From positions 1 to 64,000 of the forward strand of contig CAZRTJ010000014.1 in the NCBI GenBank assembly GCA_964602985.1: 64,000 nt of DNA, in the 5' to 3' direction. The stretch comes from CAYZJB01 sp964602985 (GTDB taxonomy: Bacteria; CLD3; SB21). Shown here piece after piece: positions 1 through 8,539 of the stretch. The notes beneath the pieces are model-generated. The model was not told the origin of the DNA, did no database searches, and saw nothing but the letters and a program-made list of their open reading frames with translations. A program made the translations under genes and the position numbers. Positions within the stretch are counted from its first letter, which is position 1; every line of letters begins with the position of its first letter.

Positions 1-26
1 CATCCAATCAGCACGAGTGTCTTCAT
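1..26 (-). CDS. 5' end of an unidentified gene leaving the window
   Basis: An ATG on the minus strand at 26 opens a frame beginning MKTLVLIG that runs off the left edge. An AAGGAG ribosome-binding site lies about 8 bases upstream (around 34-39), and the start is 38 bases beyond the stop of the CsgG/TPR gene, so the two are probably co-transcribed. The basic and hydrophobic start could be a signal peptide, but eight residues do not allow identification. Confidence 0.5.
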
Positions 27-64
27 GTCGGAACTCCTTCGGTTGTCCTATCGTGTCATGCAAT

Positions 65-1168
65 TCACTGTCCTTTGATCGTATTCATCCACCCGATCAC
101 CTGATCGACGTCGGCGCCGCCGGGATTTTTCTGAATGTATTTGGACATGTACTCGAGCGCTTTTTCATTCTGCCCCAGCGCCCAGTAGAACGTTCCCAGA
201 ACCTTATATGCCGTGTAGAATCTCGGATTGCCTTGCAGCAAAATATTATAGCTGTCAATGGCCTTCAGATAGTTCGATTCGCCTGCATAAATGGCGCCCA
301 TCACCGTGTGTCCCACCATGTCGTACGGATTGATCTTGAGCGCCTTTTCGATGTACTCCTTCGCTTTGTCGTTCTTTTTCATGTTCCAATAGCAGTTCCC
401 GATCATCGAATACGGCTGGAAGTAGTTCGGGGTCAACTCAATGCATTTCTCGAATTGTTTGATCGCGTCTTTGTATTTGCCGTCCGTGTGCATGACGTAT
501 CCGAGTCCCAGATACGGAGCGGAGTACTTCGGATCTTCTTTGATCGACTTTTCGTACCATTTTTTGGCGTCTTTGACTTTTCCCTCGCTGAACGCCGATG
601 CGCCTTTTTGATAATATTCCGCAGCTTTCACAGACTGCGTCGAGTTGGTGATCACCGCCGACACTCGCTTGATTTCATCGTCCGAGATCCTGCCGCCCAT
701 GTTTTGCGCGAGCAGAAGGCAGATGTCCTGCTGGAGACGAAATACGTTGGCAATTTTATCCGACTTGTTACTGATTAGCCCGCTTTCGTCGACTTTGCCG
801 CTTTGCACGTCCACGATTCGGCAGTTGATGTTAATGTCTTCTCCCAGAATCTGAAAACTCCCCAGGACCAGCTTCTGTGCGCCTAGCAGTTCGCCGATTT
901 TCACGGACTTCGTAGCGTCGACGAGGTCGGATAGTTGCAAATCCTGTTCTTTGATAGCGGCATCAAGTCTTTTGCGCTCGACGACGATAAATTGTCCGAT
1001 CTGGACAAAACCCGATGTCAGACTCTCACAGAACCCATCCGACAACCACGCGTAGTCCTCACTCTTGGAGGTATTGTCAAAAGGCAGGACAGCGATGGTC
1101 GTCTGTCCTGCGGCAAACCTGGACAGACCCGTGAGCAGTGTAAGCAGAAATACAACACAGTGTTTCAT
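65..1168 (-). CDS. Secreted CsgG/FlgO-like and TPR protein
   Basis: The 367-residue protein has a signal peptide (residues 1-21, ending FAAGQ). Residues about 24-155 resemble CsgG/FlgO/TolB-like N-terminal domains (IAVLPFDN near the start, then a VVERKRLDAAIKEQ stretch and LGAQKLVLGSF). Residues about 180-360 are TPR repeats (AEYYQKGASAFSEGKVKDA, APYLGLGYVMHTDGKYKDA, and three or four more). This combination is common in periplasmic or outer-membrane-associated proteins of FCB bacteria, where CsgG-like domains bind or form envelope assemblies. The start is supported by AAGGA seven bases upstream. The exact role is unknown; assembly or stress sensing at the envelope is an inference. Confidence 0.75.
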   Translation of the reverse strand: MKHCVVFLLTLLTGLSRFAAGQTTIAVLPFDNTSKSEDYAWLSDGFCESLTSGFVQIGQFIVVERKRLDAAIKEQDLQLSDLVDATKSVKIGELLGAQKLVLGSFQILGEDININCRIVDVQSGKVDESGLISNKSDKIANVFRLQQDICLLLAQNMGGRISDDEIKRVSAVITNSTQSVKAAEYYQKGASAFSEGKVKDAKKWYEKSIKEDPKYSAPYLGLGYVMHTDGKYKDAIKQFEKCIELTPNYFQPYSMIGNCYWNMKKNDKAKEYIEKALKINPYDMVGHTVMGAIYAGESNYLKAIDSYNILLQGNPRFYTAYKVLGTFYWALGQNEKALEYMSKYIQKNPGGADVDQVIGWMNTIKGQ

Positions 1169-1223
1169 GAGAGTTCCTTGTTTTGGTCGAGTCTTGGAAA
1201 TTCCGTTTGCATAATTGCCGATA

Positions 1224-1835
1224 TCAAAGATTCACTCGCACGCCATACACCGGTTTCCAGCTTTTGCCCACCGGTATGAATGCGAGAGTCGGTGTGAGAC
1301 TGCCAAGCGGTGCGGATGGCGCCTGATTGGCGGACGCGCTGGCGTCCAGACTGACTGCCAGAATGGAGAAGGCTCCGATCGCTCCGACGGAGATGGGCAC
1401 ACCGGGTACGTCCACATCATTGGCGGCCAGTGCGATCAGCGTCGTGGCATCGGCCAGTGCCAGACCGTATGTGACCCAGCCAGCCATTCGCATCCCCGGC
1501 ATGCCCTCCGAGGAACTGTTTCGTCTGGCCGAACTGCCGCCCGCTGAAATCACCGGTACGGCCACCGCGAGAATGACTGTCCCGGTTGCACCGACGGCGA
1601 TTCCCGTACTGAAACTGCCCGCTCCGTCTGCGACAATCCCGGAAATCAAAACCAGCGGCGCCGCCACGTATCCCAACGTGGCCGCACTCCTCGCCCATCC
1701 GGCATTCGACGGCATGGGCAAGTTCTGAATGGACATCTCGCTCTTCCTCGCCAAAACAAGACTCCGCGATTCCTGCGAAGCGCCTGCGGCCACACAAGTT
1801 ATGAGGATAAAGGACATTCGGAAAAACGCGTTCAT
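1224..1835 (-). CDS. Secreted or membrane Gly/Ala/Ser-rich protein
   Basis: The chosen start (203 residues, MNAFFRMSF) has AGGAGG just upstream; an in-frame ATG 15 codons earlier lacks one. Residues 1-20 form a signal peptide. Residues about 50-165 contain three or four hydrophobic stretches (around GYVAAPLVLISGIVADG, GTVILAVAVPVISAGG and GAIGAFSILAVSL), consistent with a small integral membrane protein. The C-terminus (LAFIPVGKSWKPVYGVRVNL) resembles the last strand of outer-membrane proteins. I do not recognise the family. It lies 34 bases from the receiver-only gene and may share its transcript. Confidence 0.6.
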   Translation of the reverse strand: MNAFFRMSFILITCVAAGASQESRSLVLARKSEMSIQNLPMPSNAGWARSAATLGYVAAPLVLISGIVADGAGSFSTGIAVGATGTVILAVAVPVISAGGSSARRNSSSEGMPGMRMAGWVTYGLALADATTLIALAANDVDVPGVPISVGAIGAFSILAVSLDASASANQAPSAPLGSLTPTLAFIPVGKSWKPVYGVRVNL

Positions 1836-1869
1836 GGGTCCCTCCTTGGTTTCCGTATTGCGGTTTTTT

Positions 1870-2241
1870 CTATCCATCACGTTTCATCATCGCATCCAGG
1901 ACAAACGGTAATTTCCACGCTTGTTCTTTGGCGACGAATCCTTTTGCTCCGGCTTGACGCGCGGCGTCGCTCAGGGATTCCTCGTCGTACTGGGTGACGA
2001 TCACGACCCTCGCATCCGGGTGCTGCTCGCAGATCGCCCGCGTGGCGGCCAGCCCATCCTGTCCCTCCATGCGCACATCCATCAGAACCACATCCGGATG
2101 CAAGCGGTCGTAATCCCGAACGGCCGAGGGTCCGTCTCCGCACTCCCAGCAAGTCACTTCGCCGTGATAATGCTCCTTCAGCGTCTCCGCGACGGAGGAA
2201 CGAAAGCGTGCGTTGTCGTCGACGATCAGACATTTCACCAT
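1870..2241 (-). CDS. Receiver-only response regulator
   Basis: At 123 residues this is a single CheY/NarL-type receiver. The acidic pair is D8-D9 (LIVDDN), the phospho-acceptor is D55 (VVLMDVRM), and the conserved Thr/Lys are T83 and K105. The chain ends after the receiver without a DNA-binding domain. I start at MVKCLIVDDN; an upstream in-frame start would add 24 residues unlike a receiver. It lies downstream of a NarL-type regulator and propeller kinase on the same strand but is separated from them by about 900 bases of repeats. It may be a phosphate sink, an adaptor, or a truncated NarL protein. Confidence 0.85.
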   Translation of the reverse strand: MVKCLIVDDNARFRSSVAETLKEHYHGEVTCWECGDGPSAVRDYDRLHPDVVLMDVRMEGQDGLAATRAICEQHPDARVVIVTQYDEESLSDAARQAGAKGFVAKEQAWKLPFVLDAMMKRDG

Positions 2242-2354
2242 TTCCGTTATCTCACAGATAAGTCTGGCGGTAGGGCTGTCTTCAAGATAAGCGGCCAGCG
2301 GCCGCCTGTCCATACAGACGCCTACGCATTCATCAGTAGAAATTTCGTGACAGG

Positions 2355-2378
2355 CTTTACGTACCCCTACGTAGAAAG
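2355..2378. promoter_or_regulatory. Possible operator: two TACGTA palindromes upstream of the receiver gene
   Basis: TACGTA occurs at 2358-2363 and 2368-2373 separated by CCCC, with CTTT and GAAAG outside, giving an imperfect dyad about 115 bases before the receiver-only gene start. NarL-family regulators bind short inverted heptamers, and one is encoded nearby, so an operator is plausible. No promoter hexamers are clear around it. Confidence 0.3.
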
Positions 2379-2406
2379 TGGACGGAGCAGGAAGCGGATC
2401 GATATT

Positions 2407-2940
2407 GCAACCCCTCCCATATCCCTCCCCTTACGCACACCGAATCCAGCGGTACGCGAAATCCGAGTTGCGTAAGGGGAGGGTGGGGTGGGGTTGCAGC
2501 CCCTTACGCACATGGGAATGTCAGGTACGTAAAATCCATCTCGCGTAAGGAGGGTGCGGTGGGGTTGNNNNNNNNNNNNNNNNNNNNNNNNNNNNNNNNN
2601 NNNNNNNNNNNNNNNNNNNNNNNNNNNNNNNNNNNNNNNNNNNNNNNNNNNNNNNNNNNNNNNNNNNTGGGAATGTCAGGTACGTAAAATCCATCTCGCG
2701 TAAGGAGGGTGCGGTGGGGTTGTGTCCCCTTACGCACACCGAATCCAGCGGTACGCGAAATCCGAGTTGCGTAAGGGCAGAGTGCGGTGGGGTTGCAGCC
2801 CCTTACGCACATGGGAATGTCAGGTACGTAAAATCCATCTCGCGTAAGGAGGGTGCGGTGGGGTTGTGTCCCCTTACGCACACCGAATCCAGCGGTACGC
2901 GAAATCCGAGTTGCGTAAGGGGAGGGTGGGGTGGGGTTGT
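2407..2940. repeat. Tandem array of alternating 73/71-bp palindromic units
   Basis: Two unit types alternate. Type A (starts 2427, 2726, 2870) and type B (starts 2500 and 2799, and by phase about 2655) both begin CCCCTTACGCACA and end in CGTAAGG plus G/T-rich sequence finishing GGGGTTG, so each can fold into a hairpin. A and B differ in the loop (CCGAATCCAGCGG versus TGGGAATGTCAGG). The array opens with CAACCCCTCCCATATCC, the complement of its end, so the whole has terminal inverted repeats. No unique spacers separate units. Related copies lie at 6858-6944 and 24801-25540. Confidence 0.85.
2568..2667. other. Assembly gap (100 N) inside the repeat array
   Basis: Exactly 100 N, the usual placeholder for an unsized scaffold gap. 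Unit phase on both sides is compatible with at least one missing type A unit; the real copy number is unknown. Confidence 0.98.
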
Positions 2941-3071
2941 GAGCCGTGTCTGCTAAAAAAAAGGCAATCCGTTCACAGCGTCGGGCCCTTCGATGGATGG
3001 CACGTGGCGGGATCATTCGGAGCTAGCCGGTTGTTGAAAATCGTTCTTTGCTGTCGACATATCGAGCGACA

Positions 3072-3128
3072 GCGAGAAATCCGGACTTGAAATTATTGGT
3101 TGTCTCACTTCGCTTCGTTCGAAATGAC
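3072..3128. repeat. Single copy of the GAGAAATC / TTCGAAATGAC dispersed repeat
   Basis: GCGAGAAATCC followed about 25 bases later by TCTCACTTCGCTTCGTTCGAA and ATGAC matches the half-sites of the elements arrayed at 50673-51189. It lies 24 bases beyond the stop of the NarL-type regulator. The stretch 2941-3071 between it and the array shows no gene. Confidence 0.65.
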
Positions 3129-3152
3129 ACAGTGGCCTTTTTCAACAGTCTG

Positions 3153-3794
3153 TTAGAGGTGCTTCAGTTGTTCCAGCGCGAATTGAAACAAAGCCTGGTA
3201 TCCATTGAGTCCCAATTTGCGGCAGATATTGTGGCGATGCGTTTCCACGGTCCGCTGACTGATGAAGAGCGTATCGGCAATCTCACGACTGGTCTTCTTC
3301 TCGCCCACCAATCGAAGAACTTTTCGCTCGGCCGGCGTAAGCGGGCGGAGAATCTCCGGCAGTCCGCTGTTGGTGACGAGATCGATCAGTTCGTCTGACA
3401 GACTCGGACTGATGAAGATCTGCCCGGCCGCCACACGGTGCAGGCAATCCCGAATTTCCCGGACGCCCTGATCCTTCAGCACGTATCCCCGCACACCGAA
3501 TTTCAACGCCTCGACGAAGAAGTCCTTTTCCTTGTGCATGGTGAGAATGACTACGTGTACGGGCAGGTGTCGTCGATGGACTTCACGCGCCACGTCAAGT
3601 CCATTACATATAGGCATGCTGAGATCGACGACGGCAAGGTCAACTTCGGCAGGGTCAAGCGCATCGAGAGCCTCTTGTCCATCGGAGCACTCGGCCACGA
3701 TTTCAAACAATGGATCCTCGCGGATCACGTCCCGAAAACCGCGCCGCACGAGTTCGTGGTCGTCCGCGATCAATACTCGAAAGACAGAACTCAT
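3153..3794 (-). CDS. NarL/FixJ-type response regulator
   Basis: The 213-residue protein has a receiver (residues about 6-120; D11-D12, phospho-acceptor D57 in LAVVDLSMP, K107 in GYVLKDQG) and a C-terminal LuxR-type helix-turn-helix (about 148-197; LTPAERKVLRLV, then SREIADTLFISQRTVETHR). It would bind DNA when phosphorylated. The start overlaps the stop of the kinase gene by four bases (ATGA), so the kinase is almost certainly its partner and the two are translationally coupled. The target genes are not visible here. Confidence 0.95.
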   Translation of the reverse strand: MSSVFRVLIADDHELVRRGFRDVIREDPLFEIVAECSDGQEALDALDPAEVDLAVVDLSMPICNGLDVAREVHRRHLPVHVVILTMHKEKDFFVEALKFGVRGYVLKDQGVREIRDCLHRVAAGQIFISPSLSDELIDLVTNSGLPEILRPLTPAERKVLRLVGEKKTSREIADTLFISQRTVETHRHNICRKLGLNGYQALFQFALEQLKHL

Positions 3795-6730
3795 CGGCCC
3801 ACCGGCACGTTCAGTTCCACACGAGTTCCTCCATGGACGGATGAGGAAATCTGTAGATTTCCCCCGATCAATCTGCTTCTTTCCCGCATGTGGATCAACC
3901 CCAATCCCTCCTTCGATTCTCGTATGCCGTGTCCGTTATCGGCGATGACGATCCGGAGCCGCGATCCGTCCCGGTGGAGTTCGACACGGACGTGCGTGGC
4001 GCCGCTGTGTTTCAGGATGTTGGCAAATGCCTCCTGGAAAATCCGAAACACGTGAATGTCCGCATCTCGCGGAAACCGGGTCAGCATTTCGGGATCGCCC
4101 AATACATCCACCGTCAGAGGAATTTTTTTCAGAAACGACTGCACGGTTTGGGCCAGACCCAATTGACTCAACTGAACCGGTCGGAGATCGTGCGAAAGCT
4201 GGCGAATTTCTTCCAGAGATTCAGACAGCCAGCCAGCCCACGTCTGCAGATCCTCTTTGGTGAGCCGGAGTTCGGAGGACGAGTGGACTCGCCGCTGCAG
4301 TTCGTTCAGAATGACCAGCAGATTTTGTCCGTGGCCGTCGTGGAGAGCGGCGGCAATTTTTTTTCGTTCTTCTTCCTGCAATCGGATCAGCGCGCGGGCG
4401 AATTCGCGACGCATTTTGAATTCCCGTCGAAGATTTCGAACCCGCAATCGGATTTGAAAGATAATTCCTCCGGCCACCATCAGACCCATGCCCACCCACA
4501 GCAGAGGATGGGACCACCAGGCGCGCAGAATGACAAACGAGACCGACGCCCCGGTTCGATTCCACACACCGTCGGAATTGCACCCGATGACGCGAAACGT
4601 GTACGCTCCCGGTTCCAGCCCGGAGTAGTCCGCACGATGGGAAGCGCCTGCCTCACGCCAGTCGTCGTGCAGACCGATGAGACGATACGCAAACCGGTTT
4701 TGGAGAGGACTGCGGAAATCCATCACGGCAAATTCAAAAGACAGGTCGTTCTCATCATGCGGCAGATCGACCCATTTTCCATCCTGCACCGGACGCACGA
4801 CGCCACCGCGAGTGACGACATTTGTGATGCGCACGGCGGTTTCCCCCGGGTCCTGCCTGAGGCTGTCGGGATGAAACCGCACAAATCCAGCGATGCCTCC
4901 GAAGTACATCTCGCCGTTGCGGGATCGCAGGAAGGAGTTTGTATTGAATTCGTTCGACGGCAGTCCATCGCTCACATCGTACGACTGAAACGTCTGCGAG
5001 TCCGGATCGAACCGCGACAATCCGCGATTCGTGCTGATCCAGAGCCGGCCTCGTCCATCGGGGAGAATGCCGTACACACTGTTGTTCGCCAGGCCATGCC
5101 GTGTGGTCCACGACCGAACCGACCGCCGGTCGGCGGAGAGGCAGGAAAACCCGGCGCCCCACGTCCCAATCCACAAACGCTGATTCGGATCTTCGAGAAA
5201 ACACATCACAATACCGCCGCTGAGTTCTCCGGGCCGACCAAACGGAAAGCGTTCGAAGCGGAATTTTCCATGATCTTCCTGCACCCGATGAATTCCTCCT
5301 CCCCACGTGCCGATCCAGATCCCATCGGAGGCTTCGTAGATGCATTGAATCACCGACGAGGTTAGAGCGGTCGTGTCCCCGGCATCGGCAAAATATTTCT
5401 GAAACTCCGTCGTGCCGGGCATCCGCACATTCAGTCCATTGCTGGTGCCGACCCAGAGCCGATTCCTGGAATCCCGCAGGACCGCCCACACCTCCGAATG
5501 CGAAATGCGATCCGGCGCCTCGCCGGCTTCGACATATTGAACGCCTGCGCCTGCGCGGAGTCTGCCGACCCCGCCGCCGTGCGTGCCAAACCATAGCCCA
5601 TCGCCCGAGGTAAGCGAATACACCAGGCGGCGACCAGCCTCCAGCGGAACCGACCTGAATCGATGCGTCGACGGAAAGAACTGCAGCAAGCCCTCGCCGT
5701 ACGTTCCCATCCAGATTGATCCGTCCGCGTCCTCGAGCATCGGGTAGATGTACGGCCTCCGGAGTCCGGATTCGCTCCGACCGTATACTCGCAAGATCCG
5801 CATGCGATCGGTAAACTTGTGCAGTCCTCCGAATTCCGTGCCCACCCACACCGTGCCGTGTCCATCCACAAAAAGCGACTGCACGGGATCGGCTGCCAGA
5901 CTCATCGGCTCGGATGGATCGTGGAAATAGGCTTCGAAATCGGAAGACGCGGACCGACGGACATTCAGTCCATGGGACGTGCCGATCCATATCCACCCCC
6001 GCCGATCTTCGACGATCGCATGGACGGAGAGGTCGGATATTCTCGATGAATGATCTCGGATTGTATTTCCGGAAATTTCGTACACGCCCCTGTCTGTGCC
6101 CATCCACATCGCACCCGTCGCATCCAACATCAGTGCGCGCACGGACGCCGCTCCGGCAGATTCGGATGAAAGCATCAGGCGCGTGCGTTTCCGTACATCC
6201 CATGCCTGCAGACCCTTGCCCTCTGTGCCAATCCACAGGGTGTCCCCGCGGATGAGCAGAGCGAGGATGGTCGTACCGTTGAATTCGGGCAGAACGGACA
6301 CGCTGTCGGCGGTCATCCTCGCGAGTCCACCGCCCATCCCGATCCAGGTCTGCTGATCCTGCCGAGCGATTGCGTAGACGGGTCGTCGAAGCGTCGGCAA
6401 GAGACGCCGAAATACACCCGATGTCCAAACGTGCAGTCCTTCATCCGTTCCGACCATGAGTTCCGGAGAACCATGAATCGCGTGAATGTAGTTGTCCGCC
6501 AGGGAGAGGGAATCGTAAGGGATGTGATGGAATTTCTTGAATTCGTATCCGTCGAAACGATTCAGTCCGTCGAACGTACCGACCCAGAGGAATCCGCTTG
6601 TGTCCTGTGTGATGGAATAGACAGAGCTTTGGGACAATCCCTCATGGAGTCCGATCCGTTCGAATCGGATGCCCTGTGCGTGCAAACTCGCCGAGAGCAC
6701 GAGCAGTAGGAAGAATCTTTTTTGTTTCAT
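3791..6730 (-). CDS. Propeller-type sensor histidine kinase
   Basis: I start at MKQKRFFLLLVLSASLHAQG (979 residues), which gives a clean signal peptide; an upstream in-frame codon would add 22 unlikely residues. Residues about 20-625 are two-component regulator propeller repeats (recurring WIGTxxGLxRxD motifs), forming a periplasmic sensor. A Y_Y_Y domain follows (about 630-735), then a transmembrane helix (about 737-760), a HisKA_3 dimerisation domain with the phospho-accepting His in ALHDGHGQN (about 796), and a HATPase domain (about 860-975; DNGHGI and GLGLIHMRERS). Unlike the Bacteroidota hybrid systems, there is no receiver or AraC domain on the chain. The ligand is unknown; related propeller sensors often respond to carbohydrates. 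Confidence 0.93.
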   Translation of the reverse strand: MKQKRFFLLLVLSASLHAQGIRFERIGLHEGLSQSSVYSITQDTSGFLWVGTFDGLNRFDGYEFKKFHHIPYDSLSLADNYIHAIHGSPELMVGTDEGLHVWTSGVFRRLLPTLRRPVYAIARQDQQTWIGMGGGLARMTADSVSVLPEFNGTTILALLIRGDTLWIGTEGKGLQAWDVRKRTRLMLSSESAGAASVRALMLDATGAMWMGTDRGVYEISGNTIRDHSSRISDLSVHAIVEDRRGWIWIGTSHGLNVRRSASSDFEAYFHDPSEPMSLAADPVQSLFVDGHGTVWVGTEFGGLHKFTDRMRILRVYGRSESGLRRPYIYPMLEDADGSIWMGTYGEGLLQFFPSTHRFRSVPLEAGRRLVYSLTSGDGLWFGTHGGGVGRLRAGAGVQYVEAGEAPDRISHSEVWAVLRDSRNRLWVGTSNGLNVRMPGTTEFQKYFADAGDTTALTSSVIQCIYEASDGIWIGTWGGGIHRVQEDHGKFRFERFPFGRPGELSGGIVMCFLEDPNQRLWIGTWGAGFSCLSADRRSVRSWTTRHGLANNSVYGILPDGRGRLWISTNRGLSRFDPDSQTFQSYDVSDGLPSNEFNTNSFLRSRNGEMYFGGIAGFVRFHPDSLRQDPGETAVRITNVVTRGGVVRPVQDGKWVDLPHDENDLSFEFAVMDFRSPLQNRFAYRLIGLHDDWREAGASHRADYSGLEPGAYTFRVIGCNSDGVWNRTGASVSFVILRAWWSHPLLWVGMGLMVAGGIIFQIRLRVRNLRREFKMRREFARALIRLQEEERKKIAAALHDGHGQNLLVILNELQRRVHSSSELRLTKEDLQTWAGWLSESLEEIRQLSHDLRPVQLSQLGLAQTVQSFLKKIPLTVDVLGDPEMLTRFPRDADIHVFRIFQEAFANILKHSGATHVRVELHRDGSRLRIVIADNGHGIRESKEGLGLIHMRERSRLIGGNLQISSSVHGGTRVELNVPVGR

Positions 6731-6857
6731 CGGGCGCCTGCAAGACACCCATCCTCCGTCAACAGGAGTATTACAAAGAAAACGCACCCATGTCAACCCC
6801 GCTCGCTTTCCTTGTGTGCCAGGTCGTTGGCAGCTTGAGCGTACTTCAAACCACGTA

Positions 6858-6944
6858 CAACCCCACCCTGCCCTCCCTTACGCACACAGTGCCATTGTCG
6901 TTTCCACGAGCTCTACATCGCGTAAAGGGAGGGGGAAAGGCGGG
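6858..6944. repeat. Solitary palindromic repeat in the kinase-suf intergenic region
   Basis: The element starts CAACCCCACCCTGCCCTCCC, continues with TTACGCACA, and about 30 bases later has CGCGTAAAGGGAGGGGGAAA, so its ends can pair. It matches the ends of the array at 2407-2940 with a different loop. It sits in the 351-base divergent region 6731-7081, where I see no gene, between the kinase start and the suf promoter. Confidence 0.7.
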
Positions 6945-7020
6945 ATTCGCGACAACTCGCCGCGATACCCGAAATCACGAGAGTTTCAATCGCGCAAGCG
7001 GATCGAAAATTCGATTAAAC

Positions 7021-7049
7021 TTGACTTTTTTGTATAGTTTATATAGATA
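7021..7049 (+). promoter_or_regulatory. Putative suf operon promoter
   Basis: TTGACT at 7021-7026 is followed by a T-rich spacer and TATA-rich sequence at 7040-7049, about 33-60 bases before the sufB ATG. The AT-rich block stands out from its surroundings. Rrf2-family regulators bind AT-rich dyads near such promoters and one closes this operon, but I cannot define a full operator. Confidence 0.4.
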
Positions 7050-7081
7050 GACCTGACCTGGCGAAACAATAGGATCGCTCC

Positions 7082-8533
7082 ATGAGCACAGAAATTGAAC
7101 AGCTCCAAGAACTCACAAACCAGGACTACAAATACGGGTTCACCACAGATATCGAGGCCGACTCTGCGCCTCCTGGATTGAGCGAAGATATCATCCGGTT
7201 CATCTCCGCCAAGAAAAACGAGCCGCAGTTTCTCTTGGACTGGCGGCTCAAGGCGTATCGGCATTGGCTCAAGATGCTCGAAGAAGGCGAACCGGAGTGG
7301 GCAAATGTTTCCTATACGAAGCCGAACTACCAGGACATCATCTACTACTCCGCGCCCAAGCAAAAGAAACTGTCCAGTCTCGATGAGGTCGATCCGGAAC
7401 TGCTGAAGACGTATGAAAAACTCGGGATTCCTCTGCACGAGCGGGAAATTCTGGCGGGCGTGGCCGTCGATGCGGTCTTCGACAGCGTGTCGGTTGCGAC
7501 AACCTTCAAAAGCAAACTGAAGGAACTCGGAATTATTTTCTGTTCATTCTCCGAGGCCGTGCAGGAGCACCCGGATCTTGTACGCAAATACCTCGGCAGT
7601 GTCGTGCCGTACACCGATAACTTTTACGCGACGCTCAATTCCGCCGTCTTCAGCGACGGGTCCTTTTGTTACATTCCGAAAAACGTGAAGTGTCCGATGG
7701 AGTTGTCGACGTACTTCCGCATCAATGCGGCCAAGACGGGACAGTTTGAACGCACCCTCATTATCGCGGACGAAGGCAGTGCGGTGAGCTACCTCGAAGG
7801 ATGCACGGCCCCGATGCGGGATGAGAACCAGCTCCACGCCGCTGTCGTGGAACTGGTCGCTCTGGACAACGCCACGATCAAATATTCGACCGTGCAGAAT
7901 TGGTACCCCGGCGACAAGGACGGCAAAGGCGGCATTTACAATTTCGTAACCAAACGCGGCAAGTGCGCCGGCGTGAATTCCAAAATCACGTGGACGCAGG
8001 TGGAAACCGGCAGCGCCATCACCTGGAAATATCCAAGCTGTATCCTGCAAGGCGACAACAGCGTCGGAGAATTTTATTCCGTCGCCGTGACGGCCAATCG
8101 TCAGCAGGCCGACACGGGAACGAAGATGATTCACATCGGCAAAAACACCCGTTCCACAATCGTGTCCAAAGGCATCTCGGCCGGATTCGGACAAAACACG
8201 TACCGCGGACTGGTAAAGATTTTGAAGGGCGCCGACAACGCCCGCAATTTTTCGCAGTGCGACTCGCTTCTGATCGGCGACCAATGCGGCGCACACACGT
8301 TCCCCTACATCGAGGTGAAGAACAATTCCGCGCGCATGGAACACGAAGCGACCACGTCGAAGATCGGCGAAGACCAGATCTTTTACTGCAATCAACGCGG
8401 TATTTCCACCGAAGACGCTGTCAACATGATCGTGAACGGCTTTTGCAAGGAAGTCTTTCGTGAACTGCCGATGGAATTTGCCGTCGAAGCTCAAAAACTG
8501 CTCGGCGTTAGTTTGGAAGGGAGCGTAGGATAG
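7082..8533 (+). CDS. sufB: Fe-S cluster assembly protein SufB
   Basis: The 483-residue length is normal for SufB, the scaffold core of the cytoplasmic SufBC2D complex on which nascent Fe-S clusters are built. Diagnostic stretches include PYTDNFYATLNSAVFSDGSF, VSYLEGCTAP, FYSVAVTANRQQADTGTKM, NARNFSQCDSLLIG (the conserved cluster/sulfur-transfer Cys) and the C-terminal HEATTSKIGEDQIFYCNQRG. It is the first gene of the operon. The following gene is not sufC but an unrelated lipoprotein gene starting seven bases after the stop. Confidence 0.97.
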   Translation: MSTEIEQLQELTNQDYKYGFTTDIEADSAPPGLSEDIIRFISAKKNEPQFLLDWRLKAYRHWLKMLEEGEPEWANVSYTKPNYQDIIYYSAPKQKKLSSLDEVDPELLKTYEKLGIPLHEREILAGVAVDAVFDSVSVATTFKSKLKELGIIFCSFSEAVQEHPDLVRKYLGSVVPYTDNFYATLNSAVFSDGSFCYIPKNVKCPMELSTYFRINAAKTGQFERTLIIADEGSAVSYLEGCTAPMRDENQLHAAVVELVALDNATIKYSTVQNWYPGDKDGKGGIYNFVTKRGKCAGVNSKITWTQVETGSAITWKYPSCILQGDNSVGEFYSVAVTANRQQADTGTKMIHIGKNTRSTIVSKGISAGFGQNTYRGLVKILKGADNARNFSQCDSLLIGDQCGAHTFPYIEVKNNSARMEHEATTSKIGEDQIFYCNQRGISTEDAVNMIVNGFCKEVFRELPMEFAVEAQKLLGVSLEGSVG

Positions 8534-8539
8534 ATCCAG

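Noticed and set aside
2407..2940. CRISPR array
   Set aside because: Units are contiguous and alternate between two types without unique spacers, and no cas gene is near.
2504..3016. Open frame on the minus strand through the repeat array
   Set aside because: It translates the same hairpin units again and again, passes through the N run, and has no ribosome-binding site; the openness comes from repeat composition.
4755..6428. 557-aa minus-strand open frame within the kinase gene
   Set aside because: Another frame of the propeller region; Arg-rich and without motifs, while the kinase frame has full domain structure.
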